From Epichloe hybrida (lineage: Eukaryota; Ascomycota; Sordariomycetes; Hypocreales; Clavicipitaceae), in NCBI GenBank assembly GCA_019022495.1, contig JAFEKR010000026.1:310001-374000 (forward strand): a DNA stretch of 64,000 nucleotides. Direction: 5' to 3'. The first letter of the stretch is position 1. The number at the start of each line of letters is the position of its first letter. The notes under the pieces are model-generated. The model was not told the origin of the DNA. It made no database searches and saw only the letters and a program-made list of their open reading frames with translations. Of the stretch, positions 34,448 to 47,976 are shown in pieces. The translations under genes were made by a program, and so were the position numbers.

Positions 34448-37400
34448 ATGGCGACTACTTCGAACATGTTCCTGTATTCGCTGACAGTCCAGCCACCGAA
34501 CAACGTCGCTCAAGCGGTGCTGGGCCAGTTTGCAGGGACCAAGGAGCAGCTCATCATAACGGGCGCGGGCTCGCAGCTGACGTTGCTGCGACCTGATCCT
34601 TCCTTGGGCAAGGTCACGACTGTTTTATCCCACAACATATTTGGGATAATTCGATCTCTCGCATCTTTTCGGCTGGCCGGTAGTAATAAAGGTACGTCAC
34701 TTCTGCATTGTCCAATGTCATGATCCCGCGTCACCATCCCAGCTTGATTCCCCCTTCCAAATCCATAGCAGGTTGTTCATTTGCTTACGGTGTTTGCTTC
34801 CCGAAGATTACTTAATTCTTGCCACCGACTCTGGGCGAATCACAATCATCGAGTATCTGCCTGCCCAAAATCGTTTTTCTCGATTGCATTTGGAAACGTT
34901 CGGCAAATCTGGCGTGCGGCGAGTGATACCCGGGGAATATCTTGCTTGTGACCCCAAGGGTCGAGCGTGCTTGATTGCTTCCACCGAGAAGAACAAGCTC
35001 GTCTATGTGTTGAATCGGAGTGCACAGGCAGAGTTGACGATATCTTCGCCCCTCGAGGCTCACAAACCCGGCGTGCTGGTCATTGCAATGACAGCGTTGG
35101 ATGTGGGATACGCAAATCCTGTTTTTGCTGCACTTGAGATTGATTATTCAGAGGTAGATCAGGACGCTACCGGCCAAGCTCTTGAAGAAGTCGAGACCCA
35201 GTTGGTTTACTATGAGCTCGACTTGGGTCTGAATCACGTCGTTCGAAAATGGTCAGAACCTGTGGACCCCACTGCATCTATCTTGTTTCAAGTACCTGGC
35301 GGCAACGACGGCCCCAGTGGGGTTCTTGTCTGTGGCGAGGAGAGCATCACCTATAGACATTCAAATCAAGATGCCTTCCGTGTCCCGGTTCCCCGGAGAA
35401 AAGGCGCAACAGAGGACCCTTTGCGGAAACGCACTATTGTGTCCGGCGTAATGCACAAGCTGAAAGGCAGTGCTGGTGCCTTCTTCTTTCTATTACAAAC
35501 CGAGGATGGTGATTTGTTAAAGGTCACCATCGATATGGTTGAAGACGAGGAGGGCAACCCGACTGGTGAAGTGAGGAGGCTCAAGATTAAATATTTTGAC
35601 ACCGTCCCTGTCGCGACTAGTCTTTGCATCCTGAAGAGCGGGTTCCTATATGTTGCCAGCCAATTCGGCAATTTCTCCTTTTACCAGTTTGAGAAATTAG
35701 GCGACGATGATGACGAACTTGAATTCAGCAGCGATGATTTCCCCGTGGATCCTCAAGCCTCATATGAACCAGTTTACTTTTATCCTCGTCCAGCCGAAAA
35801 TTTAGCTTTGGTAGAGAGCATTCCATCGATGAATCCGCTGATGGATTGCAAAGTTGCCAATCTGACCGGCGAGGATGCGCCGCAGATTTACACCGTTTGC
35901 GGCAATGGCGCACGAAGCACCTTCAGGATGTTGAGACATGGCCTGGAAGTGAACGAGATTGTGGCCTCCGAATTGCCGGGCATTCCGTCGGCAGTATGGA
36001 CTCTGAAACTCAACAGAGGGGAACAATATGATGCGTATATTGTCCTGTCATTTACCAACGGCACGCTTGTTCTCAGCATTGGTGAGACAGTTGAGGAGGT
36101 GAGCGATTCTGGGTTTTCCACCAGCGTGCCGACATTAGCAGCTCAACTTTTGGGTGACGATGGCTTGATCCAAGTTCACCCGAAAGGCATACGGCATATC
36201 CGCAATGGCAAGGTCAATGAATGGGACGCTCCTCAACATCGTTCCATCGTAGCAGCATCTACGAACGCCCACCAAGTTGCCATTGCACTTAGCTCTGGCG
36301 AGATCGTTTACTTCGAAATGGACTCAGACGGCTCGCTTGCAGAGTATGATGAAAAGAAAGAAATGTTTGGCACTGTGACGTGCCTCAGCCTTGGAGAGGT
36401 TCCCGAGGGCCGAGTTCGAAGCTCGTTTCTTGCTGTAGGATGTGACGACTGCACAGTTCGCATTCTCAGTCTCGACCCTGAGTCGACTCTTGAGAGCAAG
36501 TCAGTGCAAGCCTTGACAGCTGCGCCATCATCGCTTGCGATTATCGCCATGGATGATTCCTCATCCGGCGGCTCTACGCTCTACCTTCACATCGGATTGC
36601 ATTCTGGTGTCTATCTTCGCACAGTTCTTGACGAAGTTACCGGCGAGTTGACAGACACCAGACAAAAGTTTTTGGGTCCCAAGCAAGTCCGTCTGTTCCA
36701 AGTAAATGTTCAGGGAACCACCTGTGTTCTAGGTCTCAGCTCTCGACCCTGGCTTGGATATTCTGACCCGATCACCAAGGGTTTTGTGGTTACGCCTCTC
36801 AATTATGTGGACCTCGAATGGGGTTGGAATTTCAGCAGCGAGCAATGTGAAGAAGGTATCGTCGGAATACAAGGCCAGTCTTTGAGGTTAGTCAAACTTT
36901 CGATTTTCATTTCTCACTCATAAGAAGCCGAAATGATGAAAATCTGGGACCTATGCCTACGGGCCATGAGGCCTTTATTACGCATTTTTCCAATTGTTCC
37001 TACTGAAGCGGCATCTCAATCCTAAATGGCACCTGATTGCACACTCTTGCAGGTGAATGGAGCACTAACAGTGTTAGAATTTTCTCAATCGACCGGCTCG
37101 GCGATACTTTGACACAAAAGTCCGTTGCCCTGACCTACACGCCCAGAAAGCTCATCAAACATCCGGAGCAGCCCCTTTTTTACACCATCGAGAGTGACAA
37201 CAATACTCTACCTCCAGATCTTCGAGCTCAGTTGCTGGCTGATCCTGCTGTTGTTAACGGCGACGCAGCAATCCTACCTCCCGAAGAGTTTGGTTATCCC
37301 AGAGGCAACCATCGATGGGCGTCATGTATCAACGTTATAGACCCCACGTCTGAAGAACCGCAAGTCCTCCAAACCATCGACTTTGAAAACAACGAGTCTG

Positions 37401-38374
37401 CTGTCAGCGCAGCCATTGTTCCATTTGCAAGCCAAGATAATGAGAGTTTCCTCATAGTTGGTACGGGCAAAGACATGGTTGTCAACCCTCGAAGCTCCTC
37501 AGAAGCATACATCTATGTCTATCGCTTTCAAGAAGATGGGCGAGAGCTCGAGTTCATTCACAAGACCAAAATTGAAGAACCAACTTTGGCACTGCTGCCG
37601 TTCCAAGGCAAACTCTTGGCAGGGGTTGGCAAAACAATCAGAATTTACGATCTTGGCATGCGTCAAATGCTACGAAAAGCGCAAGCAGAAGTCGCACCAC
37701 AGCAAATAGTGTCACTAAACACTCAAGGTAGTCGGATCATCGTCGGTGATGTACAACAAGGCGTCACTTACGTTACCTATAAGTCTACAACCAACAAGCT
37801 GATACCCTTTGTGGATGACAACACTGCCAGATGGACAACATGTACAGCCATGGTTGACTATGAAACGGTTGCTGGTGGAGACAAATTTGGCAACATATGG
37901 ATCGTGCGGTGCCCCACAAAGGCAAGTGAAGAGGCTGATGAAGAGCAGTCTGGATTGCATCTGATGAATGCAAGGGACTACCTCCATGGAACATCACAGC
38001 GTGTTGATTTGATGTGTCATTTTTACGCTCAAGATATTCCGACGAGCATGACGAAAACAAGCTTGGTTGTTGGCGGACAAGACGTGTTACTATGGAGCGG
38101 ACTAATGGGCACTATCGGTGTATTCATTCCTCTTGTGAGTCGTGAAGATGCAGACTTCTTCCAAAGCCTCGAGCAACATTTGCGGACCGAGGATCCACCG
38201 TTGGCCGGCAGAGATCATCTTATGTACCGGGGATACTATGCGCCCGTGAAGGGTTTCATTGACGGAGATCTTTGTGAACGTTATACTCTGCTCTCCAACG
38301 ATAAGAAGCAGATGATTGCCGGCGAACTGGATCGCTCAGTCCGGGAGATTGAGAGGAAGATTTCCGTACGTTAA
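34448..38374 (+). CDS. rse1: Splicing factor RSE1 (SF3B3 / SAP130), U2 snRNP SF3b subunit
   Basis: Exons are 34448-34691, 34807-36886 and 37078-38374, giving 1206 residues, the usual family size (about 1210). It begins [17 protein letters not shown]. Family blocks are [67 protein letters not shown] and [18 protein letters not shown]. The N-terminal and central parts form MMS1-type beta-propellers. The CPSF_A-type C-terminal domain spans about 850-1170 and ends near [10 protein letters not shown]. The last junction (AG|GTTAGT...TTAG) restores [12 protein letters not shown]; the apparent CAG at 37050-37052 would not keep frame. RSE1 is the WD-like scaffold of SF3b that contacts SF3B1 and the branch-site machinery in the nucleus. 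Confidence 0.95.
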
Positions 38375-38679
38375 AGGAAAAATTTCCACTCCCCAACACC
38401 AGTCCAGTAGCAAGCTAACAGTGTTGCTAGGACATCCGCACTAGATCTGCATTTTAAGATATGGATGCGTCGATTGAATAAGACACCATTTGATGCGTTG
38501 TATGATATTTTCTGTTAACACGGTACCTAGCTGGGAGGCGGCGTTAGCGGACATGATCTAAAGTCCTTGGCGGACTGGTTATTCATGAGTTGAAAAGGTG
38601 CCTTTCTAGCACATCCAAGTGTCAAATATAACGACTATAACGACTAATATACACTGTATGATACTGTGCATGCAATGTG
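38375..38679. other. Convergent spacer, RSE1 / LysM-UBA gene
   Basis: This is 305 bp between converging stop codons, presumably two 3' untranslated regions. The right end has a short duplication, ATAACGACTATAACGACTAATA, near 38628-38649. No gene is seen. Confidence 0.5.
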
Positions 38680-39570
38680 TCATTGCGTGCTAAGCCCAAG
38701 CCAAAACGAGCCTCGATTCTTGAGCTTCGACGGCGCCTTCGCAGAGCCGTCTTTAGGGTGTTGCCTCTCCCAAGCCTCATCACCGAGATACGCCTCTACT
38801 GAAGGGCCGAGGTCATAGTCCGACTGCTCGAGGTACAGAACGGCAACGTCATAATCAGACACTTTACAAGATGTCATAAATCGCCTGATTTTGCTTTTCC
38901 GTATTTCTTCGTCTTCTCCATCTATCGGCCGCGGAGACAGGCTCACTCCGCCTTTGTAGTATCTCCCAGGAATAGAAACAGTACGTCTCCCTAATAACAG
39001 ATGATCGCTTGTAATGTTATTGGCTTGCCGAAGAGCCGCCGCGGGAACTCCATACCGAAACGACAGGGAAGTGATGCTATCGTGGTCATGATTCAAGAAA
39101 TGAAGAGTATCATCGACCATACCCTTCTCATTTCCCTCAAAACCTTGCGTCCCCGAGCCCCGAGGATTTGAAGCATCTTCCCCCGCAAGAGTATATGGTG
39201 GCGGAGCAGTAGAGTAGCCGGTTGTGTTCGTCTTGGACAGTGGGACCAGCCTGTAAGAAGGCGGATCTCTAAGACGCTGGGGTAATGATGTGGGCATGTT
39301 GGATATTTGGCAGTATGGGCAATATTCGGCAAACCGGGAATTTCTCTACGCAAAAGAGAACAATCAGCTTGCTGTTTGTATTTTTATTTTTATTTTTAAT
39401 AGATACTTTTCTGGAAGGGAGGTTGGCAGAGAGTGGTGGCGACTTGCCTGGATACATTCGCCACATATGATTCTCCCACAGCACGAGACAGTCCGATCCT
39501 CGGGTGTCTTTTCTGAAGAGATAGAGTGTTGTAGAGGGAGCAAGGTTGCGCAGGTAGAGCAGGATTCCAT
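38680..39570 (-). CDS. Zinc-finger, LysM and UBA-like domain protein
   Basis: Exons are 39570-39448 and 39345-38680, giving 262 residues. The intron is GC-AG (CAG|GCAAGT...GTAG, phase 0), which joins CGECIQ to RNSRFAEYCPYC. The first 57 residues carry four Cys pairs (C..C at 4/7, CC and C..C near 31-39, CPYC near 50-53), resembling a small RING-like zinc finger. A LysM-like module lies at about 117-168 (DSITSLSFRYGV...LRQANNIT...LLLGRRTVSIPG). A UBA-like C-terminal segment (about 190-240) contains SDYDVAVLYLEQSDYDL...EAYLGDEAWE. There is no signal peptide, so it is intracellular, unlike secreted LysM effectors. The combination suggests ubiquitin-linked or membrane-contact work; the function is unknown. 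Confidence 0.82.
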
Positions 39571-40160
39571 GGCGACTGGTGGGGGAGGGAGGGGGGGGAA
39601 TGTACGGTCCTGTGGAAATGTTGCGGTGGTGGCAGTGGTGAAGTGGAAGATAACGAGGACTTGTCTGCGTTGTACGTATTACATAGGCGTTGAAGGTCGC
39701 ATGACCAATCACGTCATGACTTGACCACCCATGTTGGCTATGAGTTGCATGTCGCGGTTCGAACAATCTGTTAGCGTACCATACTATATACAATATAGCA
39801 TGACTGGCTTGACGCCCAATTGACTGTAGCATGAACGAGGCAAGGAAAAAAAAACAGTTGTCGCAACGTGTTGTCTCCAGACAACTACACTCATTCCGTG
39901 TACATGCTATGAACCATCAGGGGGGGGTGGTTGCTGGACAAGTCATGTGGAGCCCGGTTTTTGGAGCTGGTCCGCCGCGCCGCCTCTGATGCTTCTCTTT
40001 TGCGACAACCTCAACTTACAACCGCCACGACGCCAATGATCCTCAATGTCCCACGAGCAATATCGTCACCCACGAAAACAACCAGCGAACAATCTTCTGC
40101 CACGTTCTCAAAGAGGGCGTCCTTACCAAAGCTGCATATAGCAGCGCACGAGCCATCACC
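39571..40160. promoter_or_regulatory. Divergent promoter region, LysM-UBA / NSRP1-like genes
   Basis: This 590-bp spacer holds two promoters. It includes G-rich tracts near 39580-39599 and a G7 run near 39920. No coding sequence or named element can be supported. Confidence 0.5.
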
Positions 40161-41390
40161 ATGAGCAAGCCCCTAGCCTTTGGGCTCAACCTATCCAAAA
40201 AGACCAGCAGCACAACGAAGCCGAAAGCGACCCTGTCAAAAAAGCCATCAGCCTTTGGAGCTGCAGATGATGACGATGAATCAGCCGATGAGCACAGCAA
40301 AGGGGAGGTGGGACTCCAGAACATCGGCGGCGGCGATCTGGACGACTTTGGCGCAGCAATATCAACCTCGGATTCACGAAAGACGGCCAAATTAAAACCA
40401 GACCTCCCGTCACAACCCCCCAAACTAAAATCGAAACCTCAAAAAAGTGCCATGCTCGGCGATCTATCCAGCTCACTGGCGTCCAAGAAAAATGCCCAGG
40501 CAGCAACAGAACTGGACCCCAGTGTCTACGAATACGACTCAGTGTACGACTCTTTAAAACCAAAGAAGGAAGCGACAATCGAGGAGGCCGAGAGAAAACC
40601 TAAATACATGAAAAGCCTTCTCCAGGCAGCCGAGGTCCGAAAGCGAGACGCCTTGATCGCAGAGGAGAAGAAGATTGCGCGCGAAAGAGCAGCCGAAGGC
40701 GACGAATTCGCCGATAAAGAGAGGTTCGTGACAGAGGCATACAAGAAGCAGCAGGAAGAAAACAAGAGATTGGAGGAAGAAGAAAAACGCAGAGAGGAAG
40801 AGGAGGCCAAGAAGAATGAAGGAGGGGGCATGTCTGCATTCTACCGCAAACTCTTGGACAAAGATGAGGCGAGGCACACGGAGATTGTCAAGGCGACGGC
40901 GGAAAAAGCGAAGCAGGGACTGTCCGCGGAGGACAACCAGAAATCTGACGAGCCGAGTCTGGAAAAGTCAGAAGCTGATCTGGCGAAAGAGCTGAATGAG
41001 AAGGGCGCCTCTGTCGCAGTCAATGAGGATGGACAAGTGGTCGATAAAAGGCAGCTGCTGAGGGGCGGCCTCAACATCAGCTTGAACAAGAAGGAGGAGG
41101 TCAAGAGAGACGCCGAACGTCCGAAGGAGACCGAGAAGAGAACCACAGATGGCATGCAGTTTGGTAGAAAGCAGGCTATGAGGGAACGCCAGACTCGCAT
41201 GATGGAGGAACAGCTGGAACAGTCACTGAAGCGATCGAGAGAGGCCGAGGAAGCGCAACGGCAGGAAGTGGAGCGGGCGTCCAAGAGTAGGAAGACCGAG
41301 ACTGACATTTCAAGCGCAAAGGAGCGCTACCTTGCGAGAAAGAAGGCCGCAGAAGAGGCTAAGAAGCAAGGGGTTGGTGCTGTAGAATAG
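40161..41390 (+). CDS. NSRP1-like nuclear speckle splicing regulator
   Basis: This is a single exon of 409 residues. It starts MSKPLAFGLNL with a low-complexity acidic region. The family core follows: DPSVYEYDSVYDS, then KPKYMKSLLQAAEVRKRDALIAEEKK, then FADKERFVTEAYKKQ. This matches the NSRP1 (CCDC55, DUF2040) N-terminal domain. A Glu/Lys/Arg coiled coil occupies about 190-230 and GGGMSAFYRKLLDKDE closes the conserved part. The C-terminal half is charged, with another coiled segment near MMEEQLEQSLKRSREAEEAQ. Vertebrate NSRP1 is a nuclear-speckle protein that modulates alternative splicing; the fungal role is less known. It is the third splicing-linked gene in the window. Confidence 0.85.
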   Translation: MSKPLAFGLNLSKKTSSTTKPKATLSKKPSAFGAADDDDESADEHSKGEVGLQNIGGGDLDDFGAAISTSDSRKTAKLKPDLPSQPPKLKSKPQKSAMLGDLSSSLASKKNAQAATELDPSVYEYDSVYDSLKPKKEATIEEAERKPKYMKSLLQAAEVRKRDALIAEEKKIARERAAEGDEFADKERFVTEAYKKQQEENKRLEEEEKRREEEEAKKNEGGGMSAFYRKLLDKDEARHTEIVKATAEKAKQGLSAEDNQKSDEPSLEKSEADLAKELNEKGASVAVNEDGQVVDKRQLLRGGLNISLNKKEEVKRDAERPKETEKRTTDGMQFGRKQAMRERQTRMMEEQLEQSLKRSREAEEAQRQEVERASKSRKTETDISSAKERYLARKKAAEEAKKQGVGAVE

Positions 41391-41664
41391 ATACCCATGA
41401 AAGAAATGACGACAGCCACGGGCTGCGGTGATTTGACTGAATGTACTAACTCATTGGGCGAACAAAGAATCTCTGCCAAAAGGCGACTGCCATCTATGCT
41501 TGCTCAGAAAATATATCCCAAACATGGTCGTCTAGTATACACACCTACATCCGGTCTTCTAAGAGTCGTTCATAAAGTACAATTTTCCACAATAGTATAC
41601 TGCCAATGGAAACAAACTCCGCCCACCATTATCCGATTCAACTGATTCCTCGATAAGCCACATT

Positions 41665-42019
41665 TCATGAGCTGGGATTGCTTTGCTCTTGACGTATTCT
41701 GTTGATGTACGCGGCATTGACTTGGTTCCACGCAGCCATGTATTTCTCCACGCAAGTCGTCATGCATGTCTGTTCGCCGCTCGACAAGGAGCTTCCGGGC
41801 TTGGGTACGCATTTCTCGAAACAGCTCTCTTGGAGTTTCTATATTTCGGGCCCCAAGATCAGCACGTGCGAGCTAGAAGCGAGGACAAGTCGTTGGGACG
41901 GGAGAGTAGAATGCATTTCGCAGACTTGCGCATACCTCGATGAGGACTCGGGCATTGGCCAGGTTCGCCTCGGCAAGAACCTGCTTCATCACTGACTGCT
42001 TGACGGAGCCGGAATCCAT
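41665..42019 (-). CDS. tim13: Mitochondrial intermembrane-space chaperone TIM13
   Basis: Exons are 42019-41936 and 41838-41665 (GTATGC...ATAG, phase 0), giving 85 residues. Exon 1 reads MDSGSVKQSVMKQVL and ends VLIE; exon 2 begins KLQESC. The twin CX3C motif is Cys34-Cys38 and Cys53-Cys57 with 14 residues between, as in small TIM proteins. The ending is AAYINRIRQEQSNPSS. TIM13 assembles with TIM8 into a hexamer that guides hydrophobic inner-membrane precursors such as TIM23 across the intermembrane space. It is imported through MIA40-driven disulphide formation. The gene is easy to miss because each exon alone is short. Confidence 0.95.
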
Positions 42020-42430
42020 TGTGGGTTTGGTTATGGGAATTGTGTCTCTCTCAGTTCCTGTGTCGGTGGTGCGATGTTCGTGTCGTAGCTTGTTAGTAAA
42101 GACGGGACTGGAGATCGAAAAGTGTAAAGTGTTGTTGCATCTGTGGCTGGTGAGAGTGTCTTTTCAGCCACAACAGCTTTTTCCAGCTCTCCGAACGCCC
42201 TTTTTTGGCCCCGTTTGGAAGAGGACAGCTGTGCTAGCGGCCAACTCTGCAACAGACCAAACTTGCTTTGTCACACGCTGGTGACAGGGAGACCGAAATA
42301 GAGACACCGGTGCCTTTGCTGGGCATTACATCAACGGCTGTCCGCGCTTGGGTTGGCACTTTTTGTTTCCGCACTCTTCTCGCTTGCTTCGCGATTTCGA
42401 ATTGCCTTCTCAGCGCACACATACATCACA
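42020..42430. promoter_or_regulatory. Divergent promoter region, TIM13 / VIP36-like lectin
   Basis: These 411 bp lie between two divergent start codons. No coding or named regulatory feature is seen. Confidence 0.5.
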
Positions 42431-43637
42431 ATGCGGCTGTCAGCTGTTCCCGCCGCGCTCCTGGCAGGCCTAGTAGGCACTGCGCAGGCCGACCATGCGT
42501 CCGACTTGAAGAGTATCTCGGTAGGTTTAACATTCGTCGCGATGCTTGCTTCTGAAGAAAACGCTTCTAATTGTATTGGCAGCTTCGAACCCACAGCATT
42601 CAGCAGGTCAGTTCTGGACAAACCACCAAACCCCTCCACGAGGTGGAACGGATGTGACGTGCCGCCCCCCAAAGAAATACCGGGAGAAAAGCTAACATGA
42701 CAATCGGAAATCAGCCTTACCTCGATTCGGATATGCAGAGCCGATGGTTTGATTTTGGGGGAGATACAATCATTCGAACCGACTCGTACGTTCAAAGCAC
42801 ATGTGACCATCGATGCAGAGAAGACGAGAGAACAAGAATGAATGAATTGCTAAAAACAACGTCGTCATTAGTTACATCCGCCTGACATCCGACCTTCCCT
42901 CTCAGTCCGGCTGGCTATTCTCGCGAGTTCCTCTCACCGCAACCAACTGGGAAGTCGAGGTTGAATTCAAAATATCTGGCAAGCACCAGTTATATGGCGA
43001 TGGCTTCGCCATGTGGATCACCAAGCAGCGCGGCCAAAGGGGCGAGGTGTTTGGTTCGACTGATCGGTTCGAGGGTCTTGGAATCTTCTTCGACACATAC
43101 AAGAATAACAGACCTGGCGTGGTCTTTCCCTATGTCATGGCCATGCATGGCGACGGCCAAAAGTCATACAACAAAAATGATGATGGTAAGGATGGCGAGC
43201 TGGCTGGCTGCTCGGCTCGAGGCATCCGACATGCCAGCATTCCTACCAAGATGCGTCTTACTTATATCCAGGACAAGCAGTTGAAGCTAGACCTTCAGTA
43301 CAGAGAAGAAGACGAGTGGCAGTCATGCTTCGAGGTAAATAACCCTCCTCAAATTCCCAACATCGCGTACCTGGGCTTTAGCGCGGAGACCGGCGAGCTC
43401 AGCGATAACCACGACATCATCTCCGTGTCCACCAAGAACCTGTACAACAGCCCGGTCACTTCGAGCAACAATCGCGCTGGAGCCAGCAAGGGACGAAATG
43501 TCAAGAGCCACGCCATCAAGGAAGGTGGTACATGGGCCATGTTTTTCGCCAAGATTTTCTTGTTTATTATTGTTCTCGGTGGCGGTTACGTCGGCTACAC
43601 GGCCTACCGAGCGAAAAGCAAGAGTCATCGGTTTTAA
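42431..43637 (+). CDS. VIP36/ERGIC-type L-type lectin, cargo receptor
   Basis: Exons are 42431-42520, 42583-42606, 42715-42785 and 42872-43637, giving 316 residues. Exon 2 is a 24-nt micro-exon (LRTHSIQQ). Residues 1-20 form a signal peptide (MRLSAVPAALLAGLVGTAQA). The leguminous-type lectin domain follows: SRWFDFGGDTIIRTDSYIRLTS, WEVEVEFKISG, LYGDGFAMWITK, LGIFFDTYKNNR and DGELAGCSARGIRHA. A single membrane span near the C-terminus (MFFAKIFLFIIVLGGGYVGY) precedes a short basic cytosolic tail, KSKSHRF. These type-I lectins bind high-mannose N-glycans and cycle between ER and Golgi. A clear KKXX signal is absent. It pairs functionally with N-glycan precursor supply (the polyprenol reductase at 8.9 kb), which is inference. 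Confidence 0.9.
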
Positions 43638-45245
43638 ATCTATTACGAAAAACAAAAGACAAACGAAAATCCTGGAACATGGGAGTAATTGTTCCCTTTC
43701 CCCCTTCCGGACGATATCATGGGCGACAGGCAATATCTTTGTGGATATAATGGGATCGGGAGCAAAATGATATCGAAGCGGGCGCATTGAAGACAAAAAA
43801 CACTGATTACCACTTTGCATGGGTTAGCAATTTAATTTTCCTTTTGTGGTGGTGCTTGTTTCATATGAGGGCTATGAATGTGTAGTGTAAGAGATTAGGT
43901 AGTCGAGGCAGGTTTGATTTCGAAAAAGGCATTCCGTCGTTTTAAGAAAAGGAGTCCATTTTTTTGTTGTGAGGTCCGGGGGTTGGCGGCGCGGGAGGCT
44001 GAGCCGAGACGCACATCCAAACCTGGCGCCTGGTTGAGGTTCAATATCCGCGCAAGGATCATTTTCAACTATTATTATACCTTGCCTTTCCTCGTTACTT
44101 GTGTCTTCCAATGCTGGTACTCCTTACATCTCGGTCGATTCCACTTGGACAAAACGCAACTAGTGTCACTCGACCTAGTCCGCCGTGATCACCAGTCCGT
44201 TCGGCCTGGGAGGCGCAACCTTGTCTGGTCTCCACACTCCGGGCCTTGTCGTTCTTGTCTTGTTGTACTATGTACATGGCCGTCTGCTCTATTGCCGCTC
44301 ACGATGTCGACCCTCATGAACGATCTGCATGCATCACCTACCCAGCTAGACAAGATCAGGTACAGCGTATTAATAGCCGGGTGGCACCGCCGGCAACAGG
44401 ATATTGCGAGCGCCGCCAGAACCAGCTTCATCTTGCTCGAAATCAATTGCTGCAAACTTTAATTCTCAGCGCAGTTGTCGATGAAGCCACGGAAGAAATG
44501 ATGCTTGGGAAAGCTCTCGGTGGGCACTTCTGGAAATTATGCTTTCCTTGCATACGTTAAACCGTACCATTGCGTACATACTTCATGTGGCTACCAGCCG
44601 CATCTGCATATTTCATGACTACGACAGCTCTCTAGTTCGCCTTGTGGCGGGAGGGCGCAGACATGACCGAAGAGGGCAAGGGGCTGGTGGAGCTGCTTGG
44701 ATTGGTGTACTATTGCCTATTGCGTACTATTGGTGTGCCGCTCTGTGCTTTATTTCCGCATTCGACTTCCACTTCAAGTCGAGGAGAGCTCCACTGGCCA
44801 AGTCCCCAAGTCACAGCTAGCTAGCTCTCTCTCAACCCACTGAATCGGGCACCTGGCCCGCTCCAAGTCACTCTTTCCCTTCATCAATGTTTCCCCGCTA
44901 CCTCCACCAGACAGCTCCGCAGGCTGACACGCATTCCATGCACCAACCTGAGAAATTGAGAATTGACCAGTTGACCAGGCAGGTTCACTGATGAGCTTCT
45001 TAGGTACAAACAGGGCAGAGGCTAGAGCGAAGCAAAGAAAGCAGACGGCCAGACAAAAGACCAGTCTCCAACAGTCTCCAATCCACCCGTTCCTGCAACG
45101 GCTCCAAACATCCATCCACCTTTCTTCCTGTGCGCGATCCCCTCGTATCCTCCTGCGTAGCCGACGTCCCACGCGCCGTCCGTTCGGCCGATTCGACCTC
45201 GTCTTTTCCGATCTGCCTCGCCACGTGTGAAGCAGCAACTGCCCT
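43638..45245. other. 1.6 kb spacer upstream of the PKA catalytic gene
   Basis: No gene can be supported. The left part is the lectin gene 3' region. From about 44820 the sequence becomes C/T-rich with short upstream open frames and looks like a long PKA leader. Long leaders are common for signalling kinase genes in filamentous fungi; the transcript start cannot be placed here. Confidence 0.5.
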
Positions 45246-47160
<1,915 letters not shown>

Positions 47161-47976
47161 ACGCACCAGACAAGACAGTAAATAGATGAAAACTCTGCGC
47201 ATGGTTTTGTGAGTTTTTTTTTTGGGGGGCGTTTTGCGAGCACAGGGGGGATGTGCTGGCCACTGAAATGAAATGGATTGGAATCCTCGGAAACTACCTC
47301 GAGCTGTGTTTTGAAGCTTTTGAAGGTGAGTTGGATATTTTTATGGCAGTGTATTTCGTTATTTGGAACCGTGATGCGGCGTTGAGTTGAGCGGGGAAGC
47401 AAGGACAGACAAATAATTCGTGCGAATCGGAAGTGGCCCACCTTCTTTAGTCTCTAGCAACAAGTAATGACACGAGGCACCTGCATCAAATACTTCAATA
47501 TACGCCAAGGCCCGGCCGGCATGGCATTGGCTGCGCTGCGCGAGCGAGTTCCTGGTCCGCAGCGTCCTGGTCCGCAAAGGAGTTTGTAAGGAGGTGCTTC
47601 GGCGAAAGGGAAAGTCACGAGGCTGAGGCTACTGAGGCGGCTGCAGAGTGGGAATGCAGCAATTCGACAGGGGACGGCCCGCTAGTGCACAAGCACCACA
47701 AGTACCACGAGTACCACAAGCACTCCTCCGTACTCAGCTTTGATACACGGTGCGCGTACCTCTCGGTGGCCTCTCGGTGACCTCTCGGTGACCTCTCGGT
47801 CATCAGCCGAACTTGCGCTGCTCTTCACATCTCCTCTATCCTCTCCCCCCCTTTCTCTGGCTTCTTCCCAGGACCCCATTCGCAGTCCGGTGCGAGAGTG
47901 CAGAGGTGGATCTTGGAGAACAACGTTGTGCTTGTGCTGTCAAGCCTTGTCTTGGGCGGGAGAGACAAGCGCCAGG
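47161..47976. other. Spacer between PKA-C and the CorA-like gene
   Basis: This is 0.8 kb without a gene. It contains short tandem repeats: CACAAGTACCACGAGTAC-type units near 47695-47724 and an 11-bp CCTCTCGGTGA array at 47759-47800. The right end should hold the promoter and leader of the CorA-like gene. Confidence 0.5.
47759..47800. repeat. Minisatellite, 11-bp unit CCTCTCGGTGA, about 4 copies
   Basis: Copies start at 47759, 47770, 47781 and 47792. The first ends GG instead of GA and the last is partial. It is about 180 bp upstream of the CorA-like start codon. Confidence 0.9.

Noticed and set aside
37037..37077. Alternative last-exon start of RSE1 after CAG at 37050-37052
   Set aside because: It does not keep the frame from exon 2. 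The TTAG at 37077 restores the conserved [12 protein letters not shown].
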